DNA of 36,197 nucleotides from an uncultured bacterium (GTDB lineage: Bacteria; Verrucomicrobiota; Kiritimatiellia; CAIKKV01; CAITUY01), in NCBI GenBank assembly GCA_903958395.1, contig CAJBSZ010000242.1, forward strand, positions 1 to 36,197. The letters run 5' to 3'. Below, one piece after another: positions 26,427 through 33,391 of this stretch; position 1 is the stretch's first letter, and each line of letters opens with the position of its first letter. Below the pieces are notes generated by a model that made no database searches, had not been told where the DNA came from, and saw only the letters and a program-made list of their open reading frames with translations. The translations under genes were made by a program, and so were the position numbers.

Positions 26427-27250
26427 TGGATTCAAAAAAACAAGTCATCGTTTCAGGCGGCTTCGACGACATCCGGTCGAGACAACTTCGCTTCCTCGAG
26501 GAAGCGGCAAAGCTGGGGGAGTTGACCGTATTGCTGTGGCCGGATGAAACACTCCAGCAGCGCACGGGCAAGGCACCCAAGCTACCATTGGCGGAACGGC
26601 TCTATTTTCTCAACGCCGTACGATACGTCGCGCGGGTTGTACCAGCGGACACCCTGGCTGACCCCCATGGATTGTCGGCGCTGGCAGGCCTCAAGCCACA
26701 GGCCTGGGTCGAGGAGGAATCCGATGCCCATCCCTTGCGCCAAGCGTTCTGCCACAAGCAAGGCGTCGAGTACCGCGTATTGCCCGCATCACAGATGGGC
26801 GGCTTCCCCAATCCACCGCCCATGCCCTCGCCGCCTGGGCAGAAGAAGGTAGTCGTCACCGGCTGTTACGATTGGTTCCACACGGGCCATGTCCGCTTCA
26901 CGGAAGAAGTGAGCGCCTTTGGTGACCTCTATGTCATTGTCGGCCACGATGCCAACCTCCGCCTCCTCAAGGGCGAGGGACATCCGTTGTTCTCCCAGGA
27001 GGAACGGCGCTACGTTGTGGGCTCAATCAAGTACGTGAAGCAGGCCCTGATTTCCAGTGGCGAAGGGTGGCTGGACGCAGATCCCGAAATCCGGCGATTG
27101 AAGCCGGACATCTACGCCGTGAACGATGACGGCGCCAAAGGCGGTAAACGCGAGTATTGCGAGCAAATGGGCATCGAATACCTCGTCTTGAAACGAACGC
27201 CCGCACCGGGACTGCAACGGCGAAGCAGCACCGACCTGCGCGGCTTCTAA
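26426..27250 (+). CDS. Tandem cytidylyltransferase-fold nucleotidyltransferase
   Basis: A 274-residue protein with two copies of the cytidylyltransferase (TagD/RfaE2/NadM-like) fold. The second copy (about 140-274) is complete: VVVTGCYDWFHTGHVRF carries the nucleotide-binding HXGH motif (HTGH, 152-155), and RRSSTDLRG (265-273) resembles the family's C-terminal phosphate-binding motif. The first copy (about 5-125) keeps the fold pattern (VIVSGGFDDIRSRQLRF), but the HXGH position is RSRQ, so it is probably non-catalytic, perhaps structural or regulatory. The reaction would be sugar-1-phosphate or similar plus NTP to NDP-sugar and pyrophosphate. ATG 26426 overlaps the kinase stop (TAATG), so kinase and transferase are translated together. 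A longer in-frame start at 26234 would run through the kinase gene and is rejected. Confidence 0.82.
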   Translation: MDSKKQVIVSGGFDDIRSRQLRFLEEAAKLGELTVLLWPDETLQQRTGKAPKLPLAERLYFLNAVRYVARVVPADTLADPHGLSALAGLKPQAWVEEESDAHPLRQAFCHKQGVEYRVLPASQMGGFPNPPPMPSPPGQKKVVVTGCYDWFHTGHVRFTEEVSAFGDLYVIVGHDANLRLLKGEGHPLFSQEERRYVVGSIKYVKQALISSGEGWLDADPEIRRLKPDIYAVNDDGAKGGKREYCEQMGIEYLVLKRTPAPGLQRRSSTDLRGF

Positions 27251-27272
27251 GGAACCTCACAGGAGTCACGTC

Positions 27273-27662
27273 ATGATAAAGAACGGCATACTTAATCCTC
27301 AAATCAACTCACTGCTCAGCCGTGTCCGACACACCAATACCCTGGTCATTGCCGATCGCGGGTTCCCCTTCTGGCCTATGATCGAGACCGTTGACATTTC
27401 CCTTGTCGATAATGTCCCCACCGTTCTCGATGTTCTTCGCGCTATCCGCCCGAATTTCCAGATTGGCAAAGCCTGGATGGCGCAGGAATTCCTTCAGCAG
27501 AACAGCGATGAGACGCGCAAGGGATTCACCGAGGCGCTTCAGGGGATCGTGGTGACACACGAACCCCATGTTGAGTTCAAGAAACGCATCCCTATTGCAA
27601 TTGGCTTGATTCGGACGGGCGATACGGCCCAATACGCCAACATCGTACTCGAGAGCGCTTGA
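27273..27662 (+). CDS. RbsD/FucU-family sugar mutarotase
   Basis: A 129-residue cytoplasmic protein of the ribose pyranase/fucose mutarotase family. Conserved residues are present: His20 (RVRHTNTLVIADRG), Asp28, the GKAWMAQEF segment, a late His (HEPHVEFKKR) and the C-terminal IRTGDTAQYANIVL with Tyr121 and Asn123. These enzymes speed interconversion of sugar ring forms or anomers so that a kinase gets the form it needs. That fits the GHMP kinase gene upstream and suggests that a free sugar, possibly L-galactose or L-fucose-like, enters the pathway. AGGAG lies 7 bases before ATG 27273. The length is typical of the family. No ribose or fucose transporter gene is adjacent. Confidence 0.88.
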   Translation: MIKNGILNPQINSLLSRVRHTNTLVIADRGFPFWPMIETVDISLVDNVPTVLDVLRAIRPNFQIGKAWMAQEFLQQNSDETRKGFTEALQGIVVTHEPHVEFKKRIPIAIGLIRTGDTAQYANIVLESA

Positions 27663-27703
27663 ATTGACGTAGCACACACTCACACTATACAGGAGAATGA
27701 CGA

Positions 27704-28795
27704 ATGCATTATGCCTTAATCATTGCCGGTGGTTCCGGCACCCGCCTCTGGCCGATGAGCCGCGAACGTTGTCCAAAACAGCTTTTGCCCTTTATCGGCG
27801 GAAAGAATCTTATCCAGATCGCATCACACCGTCTTGAAGGTGTGGTCCCCGCCTCCAACCGCTATATTTGCGCGGCGACCCGTCATGAAGCCTTGATCCG
27901 CCAGTCTCTTCCTGAACTGGGCGCTTCACAGTACCTGGGGGAACCCTGTGGTCGCGACACCCTCAACGCCGTTGGCTTCAGCGCGGCCATCATAGCGAAA
28001 CAGGATCCGGATGCCATTATCGCGGTATTCACGGCTGACCACATCATCGAACCCGTGGAGGCGTTCATCAAGATCGTTGATTCGGGATTCCGTCTGGTCG
28101 AGCACCACCCTTCCATGCTCGTGACATTCGGCATTACTCCCGCTAATGCGGCCACCGGGTATGGGTATCTACAACTCGGGCAAACCATCGAGGCAAACGC
28201 CCGGGTCGTTGAACAATTCAAGGAGAAACCTGACGCCGCCACGGCACAGGCCTATCTGTCCGCCGGTTCCTATAAATACCTTTGGAACAGTGGTATGTTT
28301 GTATGGCGAGCCCGAACTCTTCTCGACTGCATCCATCGCTATTGTCCCGAGAATAGTGAGGGCCTCGCAAGAATTGCCGCAGCATGGGGCACGCCACGGC
28401 AGGAATCTGTGCTTGCCGAGGTGTATCCAACGTTGCCGAAAATCAGCGTTGATTTCGCCATCATGGAGCCCGCCTCCCGCGACACGGACGTAAGTGTTGC
28501 AGCCATACCCATGCCGCTGAGCTGGCTTGATGTGGGATCCTGGCCCGCCTTCGCTGAAACATGCAAGAGAGATACCTCCGGCAATGCTGTGTCGGCCAAA
28601 GTCCTGCAGCTTAAGAGCACCGGTAATTTGATTGTTTCCAGTGAACCCTCACACCTGATCACAACAGTCGGCTGCAAGGATTTGATCGTTATTCATACTC
28701 CTGAGGCCACACTTATTTGTTCTGCTGAACAGGCCGAACTGGTAAAAGAGGTTCAGAAAGAGGTGGCAGCAAAATGGGGCAGTCCCTACGTGTAA
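27704..28795 (+). CDS. manC: Mannose-1-phosphate guanylyltransferase
   Basis: A 363-residue nucleotidyltransferase that makes GDP-mannose from mannose-1-phosphate and GTP. The N-terminal signature IIAGGSGTRLWPMSRERCPKQLL is present in pieces: GGSGTRLWP, then PKQLLPF. Also visible are TADHII (metal/nucleotide site), GYGYLQLG, the VEQFKEKPD sugar-phosphate motif and WNSGMFVWRA. The length matches the short monofunctional form with a left-handed helix-like tail; the extra phosphomannose isomerase domain of long ManC proteins is missing. It supplies the substrate of the GDP-mannose 3,5-epimerase encoded at the head of the operon. AGGAG lies 8 bases before ATG 27704. A truncated NUDIX gene follows after 6 bases. 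Confidence 0.93.
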   Translation: MHYALIIAGGSGTRLWPMSRERCPKQLLPFIGGKNLIQIASHRLEGVVPASNRYICAATRHEALIRQSLPELGASQYLGEPCGRDTLNAVGFSAAIIAKQDPDAIIAVFTADHIIEPVEAFIKIVDSGFRLVEHHPSMLVTFGITPANAATGYGYLQLGQTIEANARVVEQFKEKPDAATAQAYLSAGSYKYLWNSGMFVWRARTLLDCIHRYCPENSEGLARIAAAWGTPRQESVLAEVYPTLPKISVDFAIMEPASRDTDVSVAAIPMPLSWLDVGSWPAFAETCKRDTSGNAVSAKVLQLKSTGNLIVSSEPSHLITTVGCKDLIVIHTPEATLICSAEQAELVKEVQKEVAAKWGSPYV

Positions 28796-28801
28796 GGATT
28801 C

Positions 28802-28903
28802 ATGCAACCCTGGAAAACACTTTCACGGAGAACCGTCTATGAACCCAACAAGTTCATTTGCGTTGAAATGCACACTGTAGAACTTCCGAATGGTAACCGT
28901 TAA
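28802..28903 (+). pseudogene. First 33 codons of a NUDIX (ADP-ribose pyrophosphatase-like) gene
   Basis: ATG 28802, with AGGA six bases upstream, opens a 33-residue frame containing PWKTLSRRTVYE and HTVELPNGN, the usual N-terminus of NUDIX hydrolases of the ADP-ribose/NDP-sugar pyrophosphatase type. The sequence then departs from the family and stops; the catalytic NUDIX box is absent on either side of the neighbouring transposase relic. It was probably the sixth gene of the nucleotide-sugar operon before truncation at about 28895. Confidence 0.75.
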
Positions 28904-28949
28904 GCTTGGCCGTTTTGATCATCACTACGCAAATACTTTTGGAGTTAGA

Positions 28950-29709
28950 CTACGGCTTCGACGAAAGAATATAGGTTCGTTTGTAGCTGGGAGCTGAGAT
29001 GACACTCCAGCTGAAGGCATTTTCCAGAGTTGGCGCCGAGGTCAACGGGGGATAGGCGCACAATGAACGGAAAGATTCCGGAATGGAGGTGGCCACCTTT
29101 TCACAGGCGGCCCTTTCACCGACGATCAGCGCGTTCTCCCACCAGTCCTCTTCAGCATACTCATGGGCGTTCCACTTCCCGTTGCTGGCCTGGATGTACC
29201 ATTCCCGGAAGTCAATCCAAGGCACATCCATGAACCACCGCCTGAGCGCTTTTCGGCTGATAAGACGGTATCGCTTGCGAACTTCCGTGAGTTCCAGATG
29301 CCCGGAGTGTTTCCACAGCAAAGGGTGAAATAGATCCTCTGGTTGTTCCCTGAGCATGGCGAAGTCCATATCCAAGGAACAGCGAAGCGCTTGGGCTTGT
29401 GTCTGAATCAACGTGACGTTGAACTTTCCCTTCCACACCGAACCCTCCCAGCCCTTGCGTGTGCAATACTCCCTGACGGTAGTACCGTTGAGGTAGGCGA
29501 TGGGAGAGGAAAGCGTGGCTGGATCGGGCGCGGCGAGCAAGAGTCGATAGCCATGTGTGCCGACCAGGTAGTTGAGTACCTTGACGGGATACTTGCGGCT
29601 CATTTCGCGCAGTCTGTTCATAAAACGGTCGCGTGACACCGTACGCAAACTTCAACAGTTTGGCGTTACGGACGCATTGCAGGCTGACGTAATAAGGAAA
29701 GGAAAGAAA
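28950..29709 (-). pseudogene. Degenerate REP-associated tyrosine transposase (Y1/IS200-like)
   Basis: The main open frame (28950-29648, TTG start) has the layout of the Y1 transposase domain of REP-associated proteins: MNRLREMSRKYPVKVLNYLV, then a LNGTTVREYC and WKGKF segment and a helical tail. The missing N-terminal strand (PYYVSLQCVRNAKLL) is found in another frame at about 29650-29700, so a frameshift lies near 29635-29645, and a stop codon sits 12 bases upstream of the strand. The HUH metal motif, normally NHYH or NHVH, reads HGYR, so both active-site His residues are lost. This is a dead copy. The family mobilises or maintains REP palindromes; a REP-like element lies at 34131-34194. Confidence 0.75.
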
Positions 29710-29755
29710 CTATGCCATGCGTGACAAAACCACACATTAGTGATATTTATTGACC

Positions 29756-30232
29756 ATGAAGACTGTTTACATAGAAACATCGGTGATCAGCTATTTGACC
29801 GCTCGCCCCTCTGCGGGTTTGGTTACGGCAGCACACCAGCAGATCACACGTGAATGGTGGGATAATTGCCGTACGCGGTTTGAGTCGTTCATCTCGCCCC
29901 TCGTGCTTGATGAAGCTTCACGGGGAGATCCGGCTGCGGCAGCGATTCGACTGGCTGCGGTGAAAGAACTAGCCATCCTTGAGGCAACGGAATCGGCTCT
30001 AGTCTTGGTTGATGCGCTGGTGAATGAAGGCGCACTGCCTGCAAAAGCTATGGACGATGCCACCCATGTTGCCATCGCCGCTGTACACAATGTGGACTAT
30101 TTGGTTACCTGGAATTGTCGCCATATTGATAATGCTGAAACCAAGCCTCTGATTCGCTCGGTCTGCGCGATACATGGATATACCTGCCCGGAAATTTGTA
30201 CACCCGAAGAACTGATGGGAGACTCACTATGA
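29756..30232 (+). CDS. PIN-domain ribonuclease, toxin of a type II toxin-antitoxin pair
   Basis: A 158-residue PIN-domain (VapC-like) protein. The N-terminal acidic motif is YIETSVISYL (Glu in place of the usual Asp), a central Glu lies in the VLDEASRG segment, and DDATHVAIAA and LVTWNCRHIDN give the C-terminal acidic cluster and the conserved Asn/His turn. PIN toxins cleave RNA with Mg2+. The ATG at 29756 is chosen over TTG 29750, which would add only two residues. The stop overlaps the start of a 54-codon partner gene (ATGA), so the toxin gene comes first, opposite to the usual vapBC order. This subgroup is often found with a small helical partner in cyanobacteria and PVC bacteria. Confidence 0.85.
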   Translation: MKTVYIETSVISYLTARPSAGLVTAAHQQITREWWDNCRTRFESFISPLVLDEASRGDPAAAAIRLAAVKELAILEATESALVLVDALVNEGALPAKAMDDATHVAIAAVHNVDYLVTWNCRHIDNAETKPLIRSVCAIHGYTCPEICTPEELMGDSL

Positions 30233-30393
30233 AAGATGAAATCCTTACTGAACTCTGGGCCATAAAGGATCAGATCGCCGCTGAGACAAAAGGGAATACC
30301 CGGGCACTCTTTGAACGCTTGAAAGTGATCCAAAATAAATCAGGTCGTCCCATTATTAATCGCACCCAAAAGCGTAAAATGCAGGCCACATAA
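30229..30393 (+). CDS. Small antitoxin-like partner of the PIN protein
   Basis: A 54-residue protein starting at ATG 30229 inside the stop of the PIN gene (ATGA overlap). It has the pattern of small partner proteins of this PIN subgroup: EILTELWAIKDQIAAE, then ALFERLKVIQNKSGR and a basic tail. It is probably mostly helical, with no obvious DNA-binding fold, and would neutralise the PIN protein by direct binding. The start is fixed by the overlap; no other start fits. Confidence 0.72.
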   Translation: MKDEILTELWAIKDQIAAETKGNTRALFERLKVIQNKSGRPIINRTQKRKMQAT

Positions 30394-30850
30394 CGAAGAA
30401 TTTAATGAGATGGTAAAAACCTTGGACACATCGCATCCAGCCGCTTGCGGGCTGAACGCAGGAACGGCCACCCATCCATTGCCGATGGTGTGCCCCCCGC
30501 CATTGCCATTCCCGTTCGCCCTCATCCTCGCCTCGAAGCGCTGGGTCTTCATAATGTTGTTCTTTGCGATGTAGAGGCGGTAGGTCGTGTCTATGCTGGT
30601 ATGGCGATAGTGTTGATTATTGGAGGCGACCCAAGTGATTTGTGGGACGTAAGGGCATATGTCTCGCCAAAGCATAAACCTTTTGAAGAGATGAGGAGCC
30701 TTGGAAACTTCCCTCGCAGGAAAATCCTGTGAAACAGATTTGGTCACGAGGCAAGGCGAATCCCCTCGAAATGAGCATGTAACATTTACTTGCATCATAA
30801 CAATCTTGATGTTATCGTGCATATAGAAAGTTACATTATGAGGCATTGCT
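30394..30850. other. 457-bp region with no supported gene
   Basis: Open frames exist on both strands (plus 30445-30732, minus 30340-30861), but neither shows recognisable motifs, a ribosome-binding site or a family pattern, and they overlap each other. A long dyad lies at its right end. The DNA may be a remnant of mobile or decayed sequence. Confidence 0.35.
30777..30836 (+). promoter_or_regulatory. 60-bp dyad just upstream of the AbiE-like pair
   Basis: ATGTAAC (30777-30783) faces GTTACAT (30830-30836), and inside these GCATCATAAC faces GTTATCGTGC. The two halves of the 60-bp stretch match as imperfect reverse complements over nearly 30 positions. It ends 14 bases before the start of the regulator gene, the expected place for an autoregulatory operator of a toxin-antitoxin operon. 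Confidence 0.6.
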
Positions 30851-31855
30851 TTGAAAGACACCGTCCAGTCTCTTGCACGATATTTTGAGACAGTTGCAGG
30901 CGTAATCCCGCAACTCAGGCCTGCCCCTGACGCGCTTCAGGGGCTTCCCGTCTATTTCGGAAGCTTGTACGAGGCGTGGGAAGGCGATTTCCTTGACCGC
31001 CACTATCTTTTCCTAGTCTCCAAGGGAGAAGAACGCTCCACCCCTGCCGAAATCGCCGGACATCACCGCGTGGCGGCGAGGGAACTTGGCAGGCCCGTCG
31101 CTTTCGTGTTCATGGGGATGGAGTCTTTCGAGCGCCAGCGGCTTCTGCAGCATCGGGTACCATTTGTTGTTCCCCACCGCCAGATGTACCTGCCGGAATT
31201 CCTGGTAGACCTACGGGAAGGAACCGTCCCCCCACGACAGCAAGGCACTGGACGGATTGCGTATCTCTCGGGGGCATCACAATCGCTCCTGCTCTACTAC
31301 CTGCAGAAACCTAATGCGACCGAACCCTGTTCACTTCGGGAATGGGCCTCCTTGCTGAACTACTCGGCCATGACCGCCACCCGCATTGCGACTGAATTGG
31401 CAGAGGCCCGGCTTTGCGGCATCGGTCAAAAAGGGCACAAGACCATCCTGGATTTCAACCATGATTGTCACGCTCTCTGGCAGAAGGCACTCCCCTTTCT
31501 GCGCACCCCGGTGCTCGGACGTACCCATGTCCAGGCTCTGGGGAAAGATCGGTTGCCGTGGCTACAGTCTGGACTTCCAGCGTTATCCAGCCACACCATG
31601 CTCGCAGATGACGGACATGCCGTATTGGCCATGAGCGCCTCCCAATACGCCTTTGCCCTCGCCGAAGGACGGCTTAAAGAAGTGCGCTACCAGGATGATG
31701 ACACGATAAGAGTCGAAAAGTGGCGGTACCGTCCCGAAATCCTATCCGACGGGCCGACTGTGGATCGCCTTTCACTATACCTGTCGCTACGCGAGGAACA
31801 TGACGAGCGGATTCAATCCGCGCTCAAGGAACTTATGGAGGGTGTCCGATGGTAA
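30851..31855 (+). CDS. Winged-helix regulator, AbiEi-like antitoxin
   Basis: A 334-residue protein that starts at TTG 30851, seven bases after GAGG; an in-frame stop lies just upstream, so no longer start with a usual codon exists. Residues about 145-192 form a winged helix (SLREWASLLNYSAMTATRIATEL is the recognition region, key parts SLREWAS and MTATRIA). The N-terminal 130 residues resemble the DNA- and ligand-sensing part of AbiEi-like/MarR-like proteins found in front of AbiEii nucleotidyltransferases. In such type IV systems the first protein represses the operon and blocks the toxin without tight contact. The coding frame overlaps the nucleotidyltransferase gene by 7 bases (31849-31855). 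A strong dyad precedes it. Assignment to AbiE-like systems rests on gene order and fold pattern, not on a direct match. Confidence 0.68.
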   Translation: MKDTVQSLARYFETVAGVIPQLRPAPDALQGLPVYFGSLYEAWEGDFLDRHYLFLVSKGEERSTPAEIAGHHRVAARELGRPVAFVFMGMESFERQRLLQHRVPFVVPHRQMYLPEFLVDLREGTVPPRQQGTGRIAYLSGASQSLLLYYLQKPNATEPCSLREWASLLNYSAMTATRIATELAEARLCGIGQKGHKTILDFNHDCHALWQKALPFLRTPVLGRTHVQALGKDRLPWLQSGLPALSSHTMLADDGHAVLAMSASQYAFALAEGRLKEVRYQDDDTIRVEKWRYRPEILSDGPTVDRLSLYLSLREEHDERIQSALKELMEGVRW

Positions 31856-32400
31856 AGGGTCTCACGCGATTCGTTGAGCATTTCGCAGGATTTGAAAACG
31901 CCTACATTCTTATTGGCGGCGCGGCCTGCGATCTTTGGTTGTCCGACCGAAGCCTTCCCTTCCGGGCCACCAAGGACCTTGATCTCGTCCTTGTTGTCGA
32001 GGCACTGGATCCCGCCTTCTTTGAACGCTTCTGGGCCTTCATCCAGGATGGCTGGTATCGGAGCCACCAGAGAAGCGAAAGTCGCCCTTCATTCTATCGC
32101 TTCAAAGATCCTGAGACGGCAGGATATCCCTACATGATCGAACTCCTGTCCCGAAACCACTTGGCATTGCCACCGGACGCGCACATCACCCCGATCCCGG
32201 CGGATGATGACATTTCCAGCCTTTCGGCCATCCTGCTGGATGACACCTACTACCCTGAGCGCCCCCCCCTCATCAGTGACCCCTTATCGGAAGCACTCCT
32301 TTTCTATCGACAGTTGAGTCCCTCAAGCACTACCGTTGGGGGTGTACAGGGAAAAATCAGTTGCAGGAGTATCACAATAGCCGTGACCAATGACGCCTGA
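31849..32400 (+). CDS. AbiEii-like nucleotidyltransferase toxin, C-terminus decayed
   Basis: A 183-residue frame with the DNA-polymerase-beta nucleotidyltransferase core: ILIGGAACDLWLSDR (Gly-Gly at 23-24) followed by FRATKDLDLVL with the catalytic acids Asp43 and Asp45. Family members transfer nucleotides to RNA or protein targets and are usually about 230-280 residues long, continuing after the LLDD segment into a helical half with a conserved Lys/Asp region. Here family-like sequence ends near LLDDTYY (residue 135, base 32253), and the remaining 48 residues look unrelated. The toxin is therefore probably truncated, with new DNA joined at about 32254. GGAGGG lies 6 bases before ATG 31849. 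Confidence 0.7.
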   Translation: MVKGLTRFVEHFAGFENAYILIGGAACDLWLSDRSLPFRATKDLDLVLVVEALDPAFFERFWAFIQDGWYRSHQRSESRPSFYRFKDPETAGYPYMIELLSRNHLALPPDAHITPIPADDDISSLSAILLDDTYYPERPPLISDPLSEALLFYRQLSPSSTTVGGVQGKISCRSITIAVTNDA

Positions 32401-32419
32401 TACATGAACGGGGGACGAC

Positions 32420-33367
32420 ATGGATAAAATCCGAATTGGTGTCAGCAAGTGTCTCCTGGGTGAGCCGGTCCGCTACGACGGCCAGCACAAGCACGATCAC
32501 TTCATCACCGACACACTGGGACGGTACTTCGACTTTGTCGGCGTCTGCCCTGAGGTGGAGTGCGGTCTGGGCGTTCCGCGCGAATCCATGCGCCTGATCG
32601 GCGAGCCGGCCAATCCCCGGCTCGTGACAACTCGCACCGGCCTTGACCTCACCGCGCGTATGCAGGCCTGGGTGGCGAACCGGGTCGAGGAACTGGCGAA
32701 GGAAGACCTGAGCGGCTTTATCTTCAAATCCCGCTCCCCCAGCAGCGGCATGGAGAACGTCAAGGTCTACAACGATAACGGCGGGGTTTCCGGCAAGGCG
32801 CCGGGCCTGTTCGCAAAGGCGTTTATGGCGCGTTTCCCGAACCTGCCCTGCGAGGACGAGGGGCGGCTGAACGATCCGGACCTGCGCGAAAACTTCATCG
32901 AAAGAGTCTTCACGCTCTGGCGCTTTCGCCAGGCCTTCCGCGCCAGCCAGACGCTCGCCACGCTGATGACATTCCACGCCCGGAACAAGCTGCTCATCCA
33001 ATCGCACCACGAAGCACTGATGCGGGAAATGGGTCGCGGGTTGGCCGGCCTGAAGGCCAGGGAAACACGCGCATTCTTTCCGCAGTACGAGACCAAGCTG
33101 ATGCGGGCGCTCAAAACTCTCGCCACGGTCAGCAAGCACACGAACATCCTCCAGCACATGGCCGGTTACCTGCGCGATGAGGTGGATGACGCCGATCGTA
33201 AAGAGCTGGCCGGGATCATCGAGGACTACCATCAGGGACTCGTGCCGCTAATCGTGCCGGTGACCATGCTCAGGCACTACGTCGTCAAACACGGCATCAC
33301 GTATCTGCTGGACCAGTATTACCTGAACCCCCACCCCCTCGAACTGAAGCTCCGCAATCATGCCTGA
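32420..33367 (+). CDS. DUF523-DUF1722 fusion protein (TudS/YbgA-like)
   Basis: A 315-residue protein with an N-terminal DUF523 domain (about 1-150) and a C-terminal DUF1722 domain (about 190-315, ending in the hallmark LDQYYLNPHPLELKLRNH). DUF523 proteins of the TudS type hold a [4Fe-4S] cluster on three Cys and remove sulfur from thiouracil; related YbgA fusions are of unclear role. Here the first two Cys motifs are present (SKCLLGEPVRYDG and CPEVECGLGVPRE), but the third reads SPSSGM instead of SPSCG, so the usual third ligand is missing unless Cys in CPEVEC serves. GGGGGA lies 4 bases before ATG 32420. It stands alone between the decayed toxin gene and a convergent PAS-protein gene. Confidence 0.9.
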   Translation: MDKIRIGVSKCLLGEPVRYDGQHKHDHFITDTLGRYFDFVGVCPEVECGLGVPRESMRLIGEPANPRLVTTRTGLDLTARMQAWVANRVEELAKEDLSGFIFKSRSPSSGMENVKVYNDNGGVSGKAPGLFAKAFMARFPNLPCEDEGRLNDPDLRENFIERVFTLWRFRQAFRASQTLATLMTFHARNKLLIQSHHEALMREMGRGLAGLKARETRAFFPQYETKLMRALKTLATVSKHTNILQHMAGYLRDEVDDADRKELAGIIEDYHQGLVPLIVPVTMLRHYVVKHGITYLLDQYYLNPHPLELKLRNHA

Positions 33368-33391
33368 CGGTCTCGAAGAGTCCGTTTGCCT

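Noticed and set aside
30340-30861. 173-codon minus-strand frame in the gap before the AbiE-like pair
   Set aside because: It has no recognisable domain and runs across the dyad and the ends of two better-supported genes.
32372-33232. 286-codon minus-strand frame opposite the DUF523-DUF1722 gene
   Set aside because: The sense strand encodes clear family motifs throughout and has a good start site; the antisense frame has none.
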